Assembly: GCA_947588845.1 (NCBI GenBank)
Contig: CANQAR010000015.1
Coordinates: 1-47,302, forward strand
Reading direction: 5' to 3'
Origin: an uncultured Lachnospiraceae bacterium
GTDB taxonomy: Bacteria; Bacillota; Clostridia; Lachnospirales; Lachnospiraceae
Length of the DNA stretch: 47,302 bases
Shown here: piece by piece, positions 1 through 8,460 of the stretch
Numbering within the stretch: the first letter of the stretch is position 1
Layout: every line of letters starts with the position of its first letter
Position numbers and translations under genes: made by a program
Notes under the pieces: model-generated
Told to the model about the DNA's origin: nothing
What the model saw: only the letters and a program-made list of their open reading frames with translations
The model's database searches: none

Positions 1-92
1 ACAGAGATACCACTCCTGGGGAGATTATCTCATACTTTCCCCAGGATGAAAAACCGTCAGGTTATTCATCGCTTACGGAGCTTATTCATTAG
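1..92 (+). CDS. C-terminal end of an unrecognised protein (5' end outside window)
   Basis: The frame beginning at base 3 is open from the window edge to a TAG at 90-92 and reads as plausible protein (…PGEIISYFPQDEKPSGYSS…, ending LTELIH). The next gene starts with a GTG that overlaps this stop (TAGTG), a typical arrangement for translational coupling. No family is recognised from about 29 visible residues. The frame starting at base 1 is also open over this stretch but gives a less protein-like, Arg-rich sequence, so the frame choice is an inference. The A+T-rich composition matches the following gene and differs from the rest of the window. Confidence 0.4.
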   Translation, partial: RDTTPGEIISYFPQDEKPSGYSSLTELIH

Positions 93-415
93 TGACAGAT
101 GATACGAAGCAGGGCGGCCCATATATGTCATTGCTGCAGTTTGAGGACGATGTTATGCCATTTACCTTTGCAGATGTTCTGATTTTGAGATATTTACTGG
201 GTACAGCAGATGAAAATCAAACCGTGAAGGATTTTAATGCTATCAATGATGCTTCAGATTTGAATTGGATATTTAGGAGTCAGGTGACAAAATTTATTAA
301 AAGGTTTTTTAAAGATCCATACCGAGATGAAGATACGAAATGGATTAAGAAACTTGCCAGTGAAAATAATATAAATATCAAAGAAAAACTAAAAACATTA
401 AGCAAATTATTATGA
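92..415 (+). CDS. Small hypothetical protein, A+T-rich, coupled to the gene upstream
   Basis: This is a 107-residue protein if it starts at GTG 92, or 96 residues from ATG 125. GTG 92 overlaps the TAG of the preceding frame and has GGAG at 77-80. ATG 125 has only a weak G-rich stretch before it, so 92 is slightly favoured. The protein has no signal peptide or membrane segment. It is mixed alpha-helical with a Lys-rich C-terminal third (FIKRFFKDPYRDEDTKWIKK…). No family is recognised. Codon use is strongly A/T-ending, unlike the minus-strand genes next to it, which suggests a transferred segment. The pair could be a two-gene toxin/antitoxin or immunity unit, but nothing in the sequence proves that. 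Confidence 0.5.
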   Translation: MTDDTKQGGPYMSLLQFEDDVMPFTFADVLILRYLLGTADENQTVKDFNAINDASDLNWIFRSQVTKFIKRFFKDPYRDEDTKWIKKLASENNINIKEKLKTLSKLL

Positions 416-439
416 CAAACCAGAACGTACCCATAGCGC

Positions 440-472
440 AAAAAAACAGCCAGCGCTTTTAGACGCTGGCTG
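440..472 (-). terminator. Rho-independent terminator of the minus-strand operon
   Basis: CAGCCAGCG (447-455) and CGCTGGCTG (464-472) form a perfect 9-bp stem with an 8-nt loop. On the minus strand the stem is followed by seven T residues (A-run at 440-446). It lies just past the stop of the minus-strand gene at 505-771 and so ends that transcript. Confidence 0.85.
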
Positions 473-504
473 AACAGGACGGGCTTATCGAAGGTCTTCG
501 TTTT

Positions 505-771
505 TCATGATTCTTCGATTACCTGGATTTCCAGGTAATCGAAATCAATGGCGTCGATAAAGTTGTCCTGATGGAATCTGGCTTTGCTGTGACGTTTGAA
601 TTCGGATACTGTCGCGTCAAGCCAGATCGGTTTGCTCAGGTCAAACTCATAGCAGATCTGGTCAAGAGCGTGGAAAATCTTGTGTGTTCTTGTATCGCTG
701 CTGTCGTCCTCGATCACGGTGTCCCGGATCATACGGTTGTCCTTCCAGAGTTTTCCCCACAAACGAAACAT
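505..771 (-). CDS. Small conserved protein of unknown function
   Basis: An 88-residue acidic, soluble protein without signal peptide or membrane segment. It starts at ATG 771, which has a near-perfect AAGGAGG about 7 nt upstream. Its look (MFRLWGKLWKDNRMIRD… near the start, DFDYLEIQVIEE at the end) matches a small conserved hypothetical family that I recall as common in Lachnospiraceae and related Clostridia; no function is known to me. It is the last gene of a minus-strand series and is followed by a clear terminator. A 214-nt spacer separates it from the glycosyltransferase gene upstream, so it may also have its own promoter, though none is evident. Confidence 0.75.
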   Translation of the reverse strand: MFRLWGKLWKDNRMIRDTVIEDDSSDTRTHKIFHALDQICYEFDLSKPIWLDATVSEFKRHSKARFHQDNFIDAIDFDYLEIQVIEES

Positions 772-985
772 AATTTTTCCTCCTTATCCCTGCGCTCTCC
801 ACTCCGTTTTGGGTCTTCACTTCGTTTCAGTCGATTCTAAACGAGTGCTGCTGGCACTCAGAACCGGTGCTAAATGCGCGTCACTGGCGCGCAGCACTCC
901 AGCTGATCTATCTGAAACGCTCTCGTTCCAAGAGAAAAGCCGCTGCGCATTTGCTGCCGACAGGCCGATCCGGGAGCGCGGATCT
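772..985. other. Intergenic region with inverted repeats, no gene seen
   Basis: This 214-nt spacer contains short inverted repeats, for example GAGTGCTG (842-849) against CAGCACTC (892-899), and several GCGCGC-like stems, which could fold as an RNA leader in front of the 505-771 gene. The Shine-Dalgarno sequence of that gene lies at its left end. No convincing promoter or coding sequence is seen on either strand. Confidence 0.4.
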
Positions 986-3811
986 CTAGGAATGCATTTC
1001 TCTCTCAAATTTCAGAATCTCCCGGTAAATACGCGCGCAGTTGTTGAAGTCGCTGAACGCGAAGAAATTATCCGCGCGTTTCCTGTATTCTTCTTTTGTC
1101 CGGCAGCCGCCCTGGATGTATTCGCACAGGCAGTCGATCAGCTGACTGTGGCTGGTGCAGATGGGGCCGAAGCCCATTGTCTCGTAGTCGAGTCCGCTGT
1201 CGTGGTAGTGGGGCGGGAGCTCGTCCGGATGGTAGTAGACGAGCGGCTTGCGCTGGTACGCGAAATCGTACTGCACGCCGGAGTAGTCTGTCACCATCAG
1301 GCTGGATTCGGTCAGGATCTGTTCGTAATTCATGTCCCCGGTAGCCTGGACCAGCTCGACGTAGTCGTTTCGGTCGTAGTCGTCGATCTGCGCGCTCATG
1401 GCCGGATGCAGCAGGAAAACGATTCGGTAACCGTATTTCTTTGCGCACGCGATCAGCTTCGGGTCGTTGATCAGGGAGTTGTAGATCCTGAAATAAGCGG
1501 TATTCCGGAATGTATTGTTGTGGTCGTTGTGCATGCCCACTCCCTTGACCTGCACGACGTTTTTCCGCCAGGTCGGAGTGATCAGGATCTGCTTCTGCTC
1601 TTTGTCTTTCAGGCCGTCGTAGCGCGCCAGTCCGGTCATCTTCAGCATCTCAGGTTCATAGCCGTAGACTGGCTGAGCAATGTTGTCAAGTTCAACCGGG
1701 GACGCGCAGCAGTACAGCTTTGTATTCGCGTACAGCCGGTTCTGGAAGGACGCGATGTTCTGTACGGAAAGGCCGTGCTGGATGCAGATGTTGTCGGCAT
1801 GAAACAGGTTTCTGAAATATTTCTGCCGGGAACCGGAAAGTCCGATGAAGGAAGGCGTCCCGGCGTGGGTAGCCAGAATGGCTTCCGCGTACAGGCAGAT
1901 CAGGCGGCATTTCCAGGAATTGGCGTAAAGAATTTTCCCTGGATATTTCTTTTTCAGCCGCTGGCAGTCGATGGCGTCTTTGTTGATCACGTAGTAACAG
2001 TCGATACCGTCATTCTGTTTCTGACAATACTGGAACATGTACTCTCCGTTGTCTCCGGCTTTGTAGAGTTTGTCGAAGGCGACCCAGATCCGCTTCTTTT
2101 TGTAGTGAGGACGCAGAATCCAGTAAAGCAGCCGCAGCGGCACACAGGTGAGAGTCAGTTTAATATTTTTCTGAATCATAAGAACGGCGAGGAACATTAC
2201 TTCCTGCCAGAAGAGCCGCCCTTTTGAGTTTTCCCTGACATACAGCGCTTTATCCTTCCGGGTCAGCATGTATTTTTCATCCGCGAACAGCCAGTAGGAT
2301 TTCTGGGAATACCAGAGAAGCCTGGAGTTGAGGGTGGAAAAGCCGAGCAGAAGGCGGACCTGCGTCTTTTTGTACTTTACGTAGAAGGCGAGTCCCTTCC
2401 CGGTGCCGCACAGATCCCTGATCGGGATTTCGAGATGAATCCCGTATTTTCTGGCATATGTGACTCCGAAGCACTGCAAAAGGTCATAGACTTCCGTCCG
2501 GGCAGCAGGCAGCTTCCGGTAAATCTTGTTGTCCTGAATCAGCGCGCCGAATACTTCAAACGGCTCATCGCCAAGGAATGCGGCCCCTTCGTAGAAGCCG
2601 TCGATCTCCAGTTTCCCGTCTTTGTAGTCGATGACTTTCACGTCAAACGGAGACTTGTGCAGATCTCCGACAATAACGGGAGCGTCAGGATCTCTGCTGT
2701 CAGCCTCCGTGTTTTCCGGAGAAATTCCGGAATCGTTTGCCCGGAAATCTACAGGACTGCCGTCTGAGTTCAAGAAGCAGCACTGTACAATGCCTTCCTC
2801 TTCGAGGAATGATATGCTGCGGCCCGTGAACGCCGCTTTCCCCGCAAGCAGCCGGAGCCGGAGCGCGCGCGGCAGCGGTCTCCAGAAAGGGATGCGGTAA
2901 TTGAAGATAATTTCGTTGTCAACATGTGCGAGCATCTGACAGCACAGATCAAAAAATGTCTCATATTCCGAAGCGTTGAGCATGAATTTGTCGCGTCCGG
3001 AGAGATTGCATTTATATTTGCAGCAGATCAGGTAGTAAGCGGCCCTCTGAAGATACTCGGGGACAGTCCCTTCATGTCTGGCGCTCAGCTCATCCAGAAA
3101 CGGAATGAGAAAGCTTCTTACGGAATCCTCATACCACCAGCGTTTTGTGGAGAGACTTGTCGCAAATGCCATGTTTTCAAGAGGCTCGCGGTAATAATAC
3201 GTATGTTTGTCAGTGTAGAAGAATTTTCCGTCGTTTTTGTCGGTCAGCCGGAGGATCATTTCCAGGCAGGCTTCTTCGTGAAGATTTTCCCGGAAGCGCA
3301 GATCCGCGAGAAATTCACGACGGATAAGGAAAGCCTGGAGGATCGTAAGCACATCGTTCGGCTCCAGATTGGCGTCCTTTGGACCGGGAAGGGACGGCTT
3401 CATCGCATATATGCCCGATTTCCGGCTGGGATTAAGATATTCCGGGCAAACGGCAAGCAGAGGTTCTGTGTCCGCTTCGGGCAGCGCGAGCAGCGCGCCG
3501 TACGCCCCTTCAGAAAAGAAGGAGGAAGCAAGCAGGAAGGAGACAAATTCTCCTTCCGCCTCCTCAAGTCCGCGGTTGTAGGCGGCGCCGATTTCCATTC
3601 CCGCGACGTCTACCGGCTGAAACGGGATATCCAGGAGATCCGCGGCGCACCGAACGGCGTCATCCGCGGCGGTACCCGGATTCAGAAAAAGAATCTGGTG
3701 GGAATCCGGTTCCATATTGGACTGTCCGCGGCAGATGCTCCGGATGCAGTCCTGTATTTTTTCTGTATCGCCTGTATCAAAGTACAGGAGTGTTGTTAAA
3801 CGTATACTCAT
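986..3811 (-). CDS. Large two-domain protein: GT-A-like N-terminus and CDP-glycerol glycerophosphotransferase-family C-terminus
   Basis: A 941-residue protein starting at ATG 3811, preceded by GAGG. The N-terminal ~220 residues resemble a family 2 (GT-A) glycosyltransferase but appear degenerate: no clear DxD is visible where the paralogue at 3978-6611 has DEGDY. A central beta-rich part contains VIDYKDGKLEIDG. The C-terminal ~350 residues carry signatures of the CDP-glycerol:poly(glycerophosphate) glycerophosphotransferase family (TagF/TagB): an IQHG motif near residue 680, TPTWR near 745, LLHP near 795 and TDYSGVQYDFAYQRKPLVYY near 840. Such enzymes transfer alditol phosphates from CDP-alditols to teichoic-acid-like polymers at the cytoplasmic membrane face. 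It lies 166 nt behind its paralogue and probably shares its transcript. The exact acceptor and donor are unknown. Confidence 0.85.
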   Translation of the reverse strand: MSIRLTTLLYFDTGDTEKIQDCIRSICRGQSNMEPDSHQILFLNPGTAADDAVRCAADLLDIPFQPVDVAGMEIGAAYNRGLEEAEGEFVSFLLASSFFSEGAYGALLALPEADTEPLLAVCPEYLNPSRKSGIYAMKPSLPGPKDANLEPNDVLTILQAFLIRREFLADLRFRENLHEEACLEMILRLTDKNDGKFFYTDKHTYYYREPLENMAFATSLSTKRWWYEDSVRSFLIPFLDELSARHEGTVPEYLQRAAYYLICCKYKCNLSGRDKFMLNASEYETFFDLCCQMLAHVDNEIIFNYRIPFWRPLPRALRLRLLAGKAAFTGRSISFLEEEGIVQCCFLNSDGSPVDFRANDSGISPENTEADSRDPDAPVIVGDLHKSPFDVKVIDYKDGKLEIDGFYEGAAFLGDEPFEVFGALIQDNKIYRKLPAARTEVYDLLQCFGVTYARKYGIHLEIPIRDLCGTGKGLAFYVKYKKTQVRLLLGFSTLNSRLLWYSQKSYWLFADEKYMLTRKDKALYVRENSKGRLFWQEVMFLAVLMIQKNIKLTLTCVPLRLLYWILRPHYKKKRIWVAFDKLYKAGDNGEYMFQYCQKQNDGIDCYYVINKDAIDCQRLKKKYPGKILYANSWKCRLICLYAEAILATHAGTPSFIGLSGSRQKYFRNLFHADNICIQHGLSVQNIASFQNRLYANTKLYCCASPVELDNIAQPVYGYEPEMLKMTGLARYDGLKDKEQKQILITPTWRKNVVQVKGVGMHNDHNNTFRNTAYFRIYNSLINDPKLIACAKKYGYRIVFLLHPAMSAQIDDYDRNDYVELVQATGDMNYEQILTESSLMVTDYSGVQYDFAYQRKPLVYYHPDELPPHYHDSGLDYETMGFGPICTSHSQLIDCLCEYIQGGCRTKEEYRKRADNFFAFSDFNNCARIYREILKFEREMHS

Positions 3812-3850
3812 TTCTTTTTACCTCGAATTAATTTCCGCGGGCGGTGGACT

Positions 3851-4008
3851 CTCACCCGCCTGCGTGTGACCGGCGGCTGCGGATTTTTTCCCGTTTTCTC
3901 CGATGGGACGGCCCCACTCATCTGTGTGTGACCGGAAGCCGCGGATTTTGCCTGTTTCCCTCAGTGAGAGAGAATCCTCACCCGCCTGCATGTGACCGGC
4001 GGTCACGG
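3851..4008. repeat. Three imperfect spaced repeats between and into the paralogous transferase genes
   Basis: A unit reading about CTCACCCGCCTGCGTGTGAC followed by CGGCGGCTGCGGATTTT occurs at 3851-3887, in a shortened and diverged form at about 3917-3949 (CTCATCTGTGTGTGACCGGA), and again at 3977-4008 (CTCACCCGCCTGCATGTGAC). Spacing is about 60-66 nt. The third copy contains the stop codon and last codons of the 3978-6611 gene, so the C-terminus of that protein is written by the repeat. The origin is unknown; it could be a local tandem duplication of the gene end. Confidence 0.65.
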
Positions 4009-6611
4009 TTCTTCTCATGCTCGAGCATGACCTTGTAGATACGTTCGCAGTTGTTGTGATCGTTGAAAGCGAAGAAATCATCTGCGCGCGCCCGGTACTT
4101 GTCCGGCATCCGGCATTCATTTTTCATGTAGCTGCACAGAACGTTGATCAGCTCGTCGTTTGTATGGCAGATCTCGCCGAAGCCCATCGTCTCGTAGAAG
4201 AAGGTGCCTTCCTCATAGTGCTGAGGGATACTCTCATGGTGCAGGTATACGACCGGCTTGCGCATGTACGCGAAGTCGAACTGCACGCCGGAGAAATCGG
4301 TCACCATCAGGGCGGATTCGCAGAAGAGCTTTTCATAGCTCATGTCTCCGATTGCGGAGATAAGTTCCACGGAATCATTCTGGTCAAAATCTTCGTACTG
4401 AGGGCTGACGATCGGGTGCAGCACGTACTTGATGCGGTACCCGTATTTTCTGGCGGCTTCAAGCAGGCGCGGATCGTTGATCAGGCTGTTGTATACCTGG
4501 AAGTAGCTTGTCTCCTTGAAATTCGGGTTGTAGGTGCGGGAAACTCCCTCGTTGCGCGTGACCGGGAGCGCGGAATTCATTCTCCAGGTCGGAGAGAGAA
4601 GAATCACTTTTTCCGCGCGGTCCTTCAGACCGTCGTACCGGGGAACGCCTGTCAGCTTCAGCGCGTCGTATCCCACATAGTCGTACACCGGCTTGGAGAG
4701 ATTCTCAATCTCATATTTGGATGCGCAGAAGTACAGCTTCGTGTTGTCACGGAGTCTCTGCTGTGCGAGCGCAATCTTCTGGACGGACATTCCGTGCTGC
4801 ACACAGGCGACGTCAAAATGGACGATTCCGCGGATCATGCGGGAGCGTTCGACTTTGAAGTCATTGAAGGCGAAGACGGTGGAGTTGGATGCGATCACCA
4901 TGTTCGCGTTCAGGAAGACGAGCCGGTGTTTGAGGCTTCCGCGCACCAGAGGACGGCAGCCTTCTTTTCTCATCCGCGCGTAGTCGGCGGAATTTTTGTC
5001 GAGCAGATAATATTTTTTGATCCCGTCGTGCTGCTTTGCGGCATAGCGGTAAATATATTCGGAAGAATCTCCGCCTTTGTAGATCTTATCCATGAACAGC
5101 CACAGCTTTTTGCGGGAAAAGTAAGGGCTGAGCAGGAAATTCAGAATCCTCAGCGAAAGCAGCTTTTTATGGGAGGAATCCCCCTTCCGTAAAACTTCCA
5201 TGCAGAAACGGATCTCCTTGTAAAGCGTTTTGAGAGGAGTCCGTTTGACAATGTGGATGCCGTCTTTCTTCCAGTAGGAAAAGTATTTGTCGAAAGCCCA
5301 GTAAGCGTAGGCGTACTGTCCGGTCAGTCTGCTGTGCTGTGTCTGGAAGCCGCATCTCATGAAATATTCATAGCCGTCCGCTTCCAGGAAAAACTGCAGA
5401 ACGCAGCCGGGAGAAACCTTATCCGGCATCGGGATTGACACGTGGAAGGTCCGCATGCGGGCGTACGTGACGCCGAAACACTTGAGCAGAGAGAACCGTT
5501 TGTTGTACTGAACCGGGTATTTTTCCCCGTTGAACCGGACATAGAACGAGATATCCTCGTCCCGGAACAGATCCTGGAATTCTCCGTCGATTTCCAGCCG
5601 CCCGTCTTTGTAGTCCATTACCATGATACCCACGTACAGATTCTGATATTCTGTGAGCAGACAGTCGTCAAATTTCAGGAGAAAATTCTTTTTTGAGCAG
5701 ATCAGATCCGGATACAGGGAGTAGTTCCGTTTTTTGATACGCACATCGAGCATTCGCAGCCTTACGTCCGCCATGACCAGCTTTGAATCATTTGACAGCA
5801 GATTTTTCATGCTGACGTACTCCAGGACATCGGAGAGAAGGTCGATATAGCTGAAAACTTCATCCCGTTCCAGAACGTGCCGGTTGCGGTTGTTGATGTT
5901 TGCCCGGAACCTTATGTGGATCATGTAAATGGTCATGAACTGAAGAATCCTTGGAAGATGCTCCGGCATCGATTCCTGCTCCCGGAGCAGGGGAAGGAGA
6001 AATTCTTCAAAGGGTTTGCGGTACCAGTCTTTTTCCATGCTTACGGAGGTGAAGCCAATGTCGTATTCTTTCGGATAATGGTACTTGATGGCGACGGAAC
6101 ACATGTGCAGAAAGGTCGGATACTTTTCCAGAAGATGCAGAATGATCCGCTTCTCCGCCTCGCAGGAGGACGCATACAGAGAGGCGGCTTCCCTGAGGTC
6201 TTCTGTACGGAAGATAGTCCCGTGCAGGTCGAGCGGAAAGATGGAAGGAAGCTTCGCCGTCTTTATTGTGAAGGTTTTTGCGATCTTCAGGGATCCGTAT
6301 TCGATTTCTTTTTTGTATCCTCTCATTGTGAGAGCAGGCATTCCGAACGCCGCGTCGTCCTTCATCCTCTCGATCATGGTCTGAAGAAGAGGTTCCTTGA
6401 AGTAGTCCCCTTCATCAAGCATGATCACATAACGTCCTTCGGCCTGTTCCAGAAGCTTCAGAGAATTTTTCCGCGGAGAAAGATGGTCCGTCTCGTGAAC
6501 TTTGATTACCTGAATCCTGTCCGTGGACAGGGTTTGTTCCGGAAAGTCGGGAATTTCCGTGACATCCGGGTCATGGCTGGCGTATAAAACGGTTACGTCA
6601 TATTGATTCAT
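3978..6611 (-). CDS. Large two-domain protein: GT-A-like N-terminus and CDP-glycerol glycerophosphotransferase-family C-terminus (paralogue of 986-3811)
   Basis: An 877-residue protein if started at ATG 6611, which has GGAG at good spacing; an upstream in-frame TTG at 6647 is less likely. The N-terminal ~200 residues look like a GT-A nucleotide-sugar domain with DEGDY at residues 66-70 (possible metal-binding DxD). The middle again holds a VMDYKDGRLEIDG element. The C-terminal third has the TagF/TagB family signatures VQHG (about residue 605), SPTWR (675), VLHP (725) and TDFSGVQFDFAYMRKPVVYL (772). The protein is collinear with 986-3811 over its whole length, so the two arose by tandem duplication and probably act in one polymer pathway. 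It sits 66 nt behind the beta-helix gene in the same orientation. Its last residues lie within a local DNA repeat. Substrates cannot be read from sequence. Confidence 0.85.
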   Translation of the reverse strand: MNQYDVTVLYASHDPDVTEIPDFPEQTLSTDRIQVIKVHETDHLSPRKNSLKLLEQAEGRYVIMLDEGDYFKEPLLQTMIERMKDDAAFGMPALTMRGYKKEIEYGSLKIAKTFTIKTAKLPSIFPLDLHGTIFRTEDLREAASLYASSCEAEKRIILHLLEKYPTFLHMCSVAIKYHYPKEYDIGFTSVSMEKDWYRKPFEEFLLPLLREQESMPEHLPRILQFMTIYMIHIRFRANINNRNRHVLERDEVFSYIDLLSDVLEYVSMKNLLSNDSKLVMADVRLRMLDVRIKKRNYSLYPDLICSKKNFLLKFDDCLLTEYQNLYVGIMVMDYKDGRLEIDGEFQDLFRDEDISFYVRFNGEKYPVQYNKRFSLLKCFGVTYARMRTFHVSIPMPDKVSPGCVLQFFLEADGYEYFMRCGFQTQHSRLTGQYAYAYWAFDKYFSYWKKDGIHIVKRTPLKTLYKEIRFCMEVLRKGDSSHKKLLSLRILNFLLSPYFSRKKLWLFMDKIYKGGDSSEYIYRYAAKQHDGIKKYYLLDKNSADYARMRKEGCRPLVRGSLKHRLVFLNANMVIASNSTVFAFNDFKVERSRMIRGIVHFDVACVQHGMSVQKIALAQQRLRDNTKLYFCASKYEIENLSKPVYDYVGYDALKLTGVPRYDGLKDRAEKVILLSPTWRMNSALPVTRNEGVSRTYNPNFKETSYFQVYNSLINDPRLLEAARKYGYRIKYVLHPIVSPQYEDFDQNDSVELISAIGDMSYEKLFCESALMVTDFSGVQFDFAYMRKPVVYLHHESIPQHYEEGTFFYETMGFGEICHTNDELINVLCSYMKNECRMPDKYRARADDFFAFNDHNNCERIYKVMLEHEKNRDRRSHAGG

Positions 6612-6677
6612 AAGTGAGAGCTCCTTATATTGGAATGAGATAAGCAAATCATAAGAGACAAGTTTTGCAGGCTGCCG

Positions 6678-8261
6678 TTAAAGCAGCCTGTTCGAAATAT
6701 TTTTAACTTTTCCGGCGACCGTCGAGGAAATGCCAAGGTTTTTGCTGCCGGATCCGGAGACTGTATTTCCCTGTACAGTCGTGCTGCCGCACCAGACGCC
6801 GATGCCGTAGATACCGGAATTTAGAACCTTGTTGCTCTTTATGAGCGTGCCTTCACTCCGCTCTTTGACGCCAATGCCGTATTTGGCGGCTCCGGAAACG
6901 GTGTTTCCCTGTACGAGCGTCTTCGGACAGTTGTCGCTGAGGATGATGCCGCACATCTGGTTTGCCACAGTAGTCTTTTTGTTTGTGATCCGGTTGCTGA
7001 GGATCTTGTTGCCCGGACTGTCCTGCATGCGGATGCCGTCGCCGAGACCGCCTCCGTTTGCTCTGTTCAAAATGTTGCAGTTGATGATATTGCCGCTCAC
7101 CTGAGAACTGCCTGTCCCCTGAAGCCAGATGCCGTAGCCCAGGCAGGGGAGGGAGATCGTGTTGCTCTTGACGGTAAGGCCGTAAGCACGGTAATCGCCC
7201 GCCGGCACTTTGTTTGTTCCCGAGACGCCTGTCAGATATTCTCCGTAAATGGAAATGCCGAACGCGACATTCTGGTAGCTGCTGTATTTCAGGGAGATGG
7301 CGTTGCCGGTAATCTGCGTCTTCGAATTCTTGACGATTTTGACTTTTCCGTTCAGCGGCGGATAGTAGTTGTTGTAATTCTGGATCATGGAACGGAACGC
7401 AATGCCGCAGCCGCAGTTTATAATTTTGTTTTTGCTGACTTTTGCCGACCGGTAATTTGTCATGACAATGGCATATCCTTCAATGTTGCTGAAGGCATTG
7501 TTTGAGAAGTTCACATTGGTAAAGTAGGAGCCGGCTACGCCGCTGTGCGTGCCAAGTCCCCGCTGCAGATTCTGGAACGTGCAGCCGGTGACCGTGAGAT
7601 CCCTGCACGGCGTATCGTCGAATTTCCCGTAATTGGCAAAATGTCCTTCCGTGTGCATGACGTCAAACTGAAGAGCCTCGATATTCTGGTGGCTCCCTTT
7701 GACGCCGTAAAAACCGCTGAACGTACAGCCGGTAACCGTGACTTTTCTGCAGGCTGCCATCTCGATGTGATGACTGTCTTTTACATCTTTGAACGTCACA
7801 TTTTTGAGCGTGAGATTCTGGCCGTGAGCGGCCCGCATAATGCCGCCGTCCGTCTTGTTCCCGTCCCAGGTCCCGCCTTCAAGGGTGATGTTTTTAAATC
7901 CCGCATAGCCGCTGGCCTGGTCGATATCTCCGGTTATTCCGACACGGAGCATGGTGAAATCTTCCATTGTCCCGCGGGTCAGCGTCACGTCCTTCATGCG
8001 CAGCGTCGTGTTGCTGTAAATATACACGGTTCTCCCGATCGTGTAGTTTCCGCTGGGAATGGCAATAACATATTTTCCTTTGGGATTGTCCCGCGCCAGA
8101 TTAAAGGCAGTCTGGAGCTCTGCCGTAATGTCGCTGCCGGACTCCACTTTGAGGGTGAAATTCGTTTTGGCGGACGCTTTGACCGGGCAGCAGAACTGAG
8201 TCAGGATTATGGCTGCCAGAAACATGGCCGCGCAGAGTTTTGCCCCTTTTAGAACTTTCAT
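6678..8261 (-). CDS. Secreted right-handed parallel beta-helix protein
   Basis: A 527-residue protein with a clear N-terminal signal peptide (Lys-rich start, hydrophobic LCAAMFLAAIILTQFCCPV, then ASA-K as a likely cleavage region near residue 32). ATG 8261 follows GGGGAGG. The remainder consists of many short repeats of the pattern N-x-I/V-x-x-N/G-x-I/V-x-G (for example ITGNAISL, VSGNIINCNI, VQGNTVSGAAKYGIGV), typical of pectate-lyase/NosD-type beta-helix folds. No catalytic residues can be assigned; such proteins may be polysaccharide lyases, hydrolases or epimerases, or bind glycans. It is the first gene of the minus-strand transcript that continues into two TagF-like transferases, so a role in modifying or binding the surface polymer is a reasonable inference. 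Confidence 0.85.
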   Translation of the reverse strand: MKVLKGAKLCAAMFLAAIILTQFCCPVKASAKTNFTLKVESGSDITAELQTAFNLARDNPKGKYVIAIPSGNYTIGRTVYIYSNTTLRMKDVTLTRGTMEDFTMLRVGITGDIDQASGYAGFKNITLEGGTWDGNKTDGGIMRAAHGQNLTLKNVTFKDVKDSHHIEMAACRKVTVTGCTFSGFYGVKGSHQNIEALQFDVMHTEGHFANYGKFDDTPCRDLTVTGCTFQNLQRGLGTHSGVAGSYFTNVNFSNNAFSNIEGYAIVMTNYRSAKVSKNKIINCGCGIAFRSMIQNYNNYYPPLNGKVKIVKNSKTQITGNAISLKYSSYQNVAFGISIYGEYLTGVSGTNKVPAGDYRAYGLTVKSNTISLPCLGYGIWLQGTGSSQVSGNIINCNILNRANGGGLGDGIRMQDSPGNKILSNRITNKKTTVANQMCGIILSDNCPKTLVQGNTVSGAAKYGIGVKERSEGTLIKSNKVLNSGIYGIGVWCGSTTVQGNTVSGSGSKNLGISSTVAGKVKNISNRLL

Positions 8262-8297
8262 AATGATATCCTCCCCGCTTTGATCGTATTCCAGACG

Positions 8298-8327
8298 ATT
8301 TTAACATAGCGGAAATGAAACTGTCAA
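8298..8327 (-). promoter_or_regulatory. Sigma-A promoter of the beta-helix/transferase operon
   Basis: On the minus strand TTGACA (8322-8327) is followed by an 18-nt spacer and TAAAAT (8298-8303), with TG shortly before the -10 box. It lies about 37 nt upstream of the start at 8261 and is the only good promoter found for the whole minus-strand series. Confidence 0.75.
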
Positions 8328-8369
8328 CGTCCCGAGCGATCCGGAAATCCCGATTTTAAAATCCTGGTA

Positions 8370-8398
8370 TTGTAATTTTCGGGTGATTGAATTAAGAT
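8370..8398 (+). promoter_or_regulatory. Probable promoter of the transglutaminase-like gene
   Basis: TTGTAA (8370-8375), 17-nt spacer, TAAGAT (8393-8398), about 60 nt upstream of the start at 8461 and divergent from the minus-strand promoter at 8298-8327. The match is moderate. Confidence 0.45.
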
Positions 8399-8425
8399 GA
8401 TGATGTTGGGGTCAAAAGGTACTTC
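8394..8425 (-). repeat. Copy of the TTTTGACCCC palindromic repeat family (half element)
   Basis: Read on the minus strand this is GTACCTTTTGACCCCAACAT followed by CATCATC. It matches the arms of the copies at 9694-9735 and 47234-47297. Only one arm is present here, in the leader of the gene at 8461. Confidence 0.5.
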
Positions 8426-8460
8426 AATCCAGAAACAGCTGAGGGAAAGGGGAGGAAGGA

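Noticed and set aside
680-2227. 515-codon open frame on the plus strand
   Set aside because: It is antisense to the TagF-like gene at 986-3811, has no ribosome site and no domain; high G+C at third positions keeps the opposite frame open.
4017-5192. 391-codon open frame on the plus strand
   Set aside because: Antisense to the second TagF-like gene; no start signal or domain.
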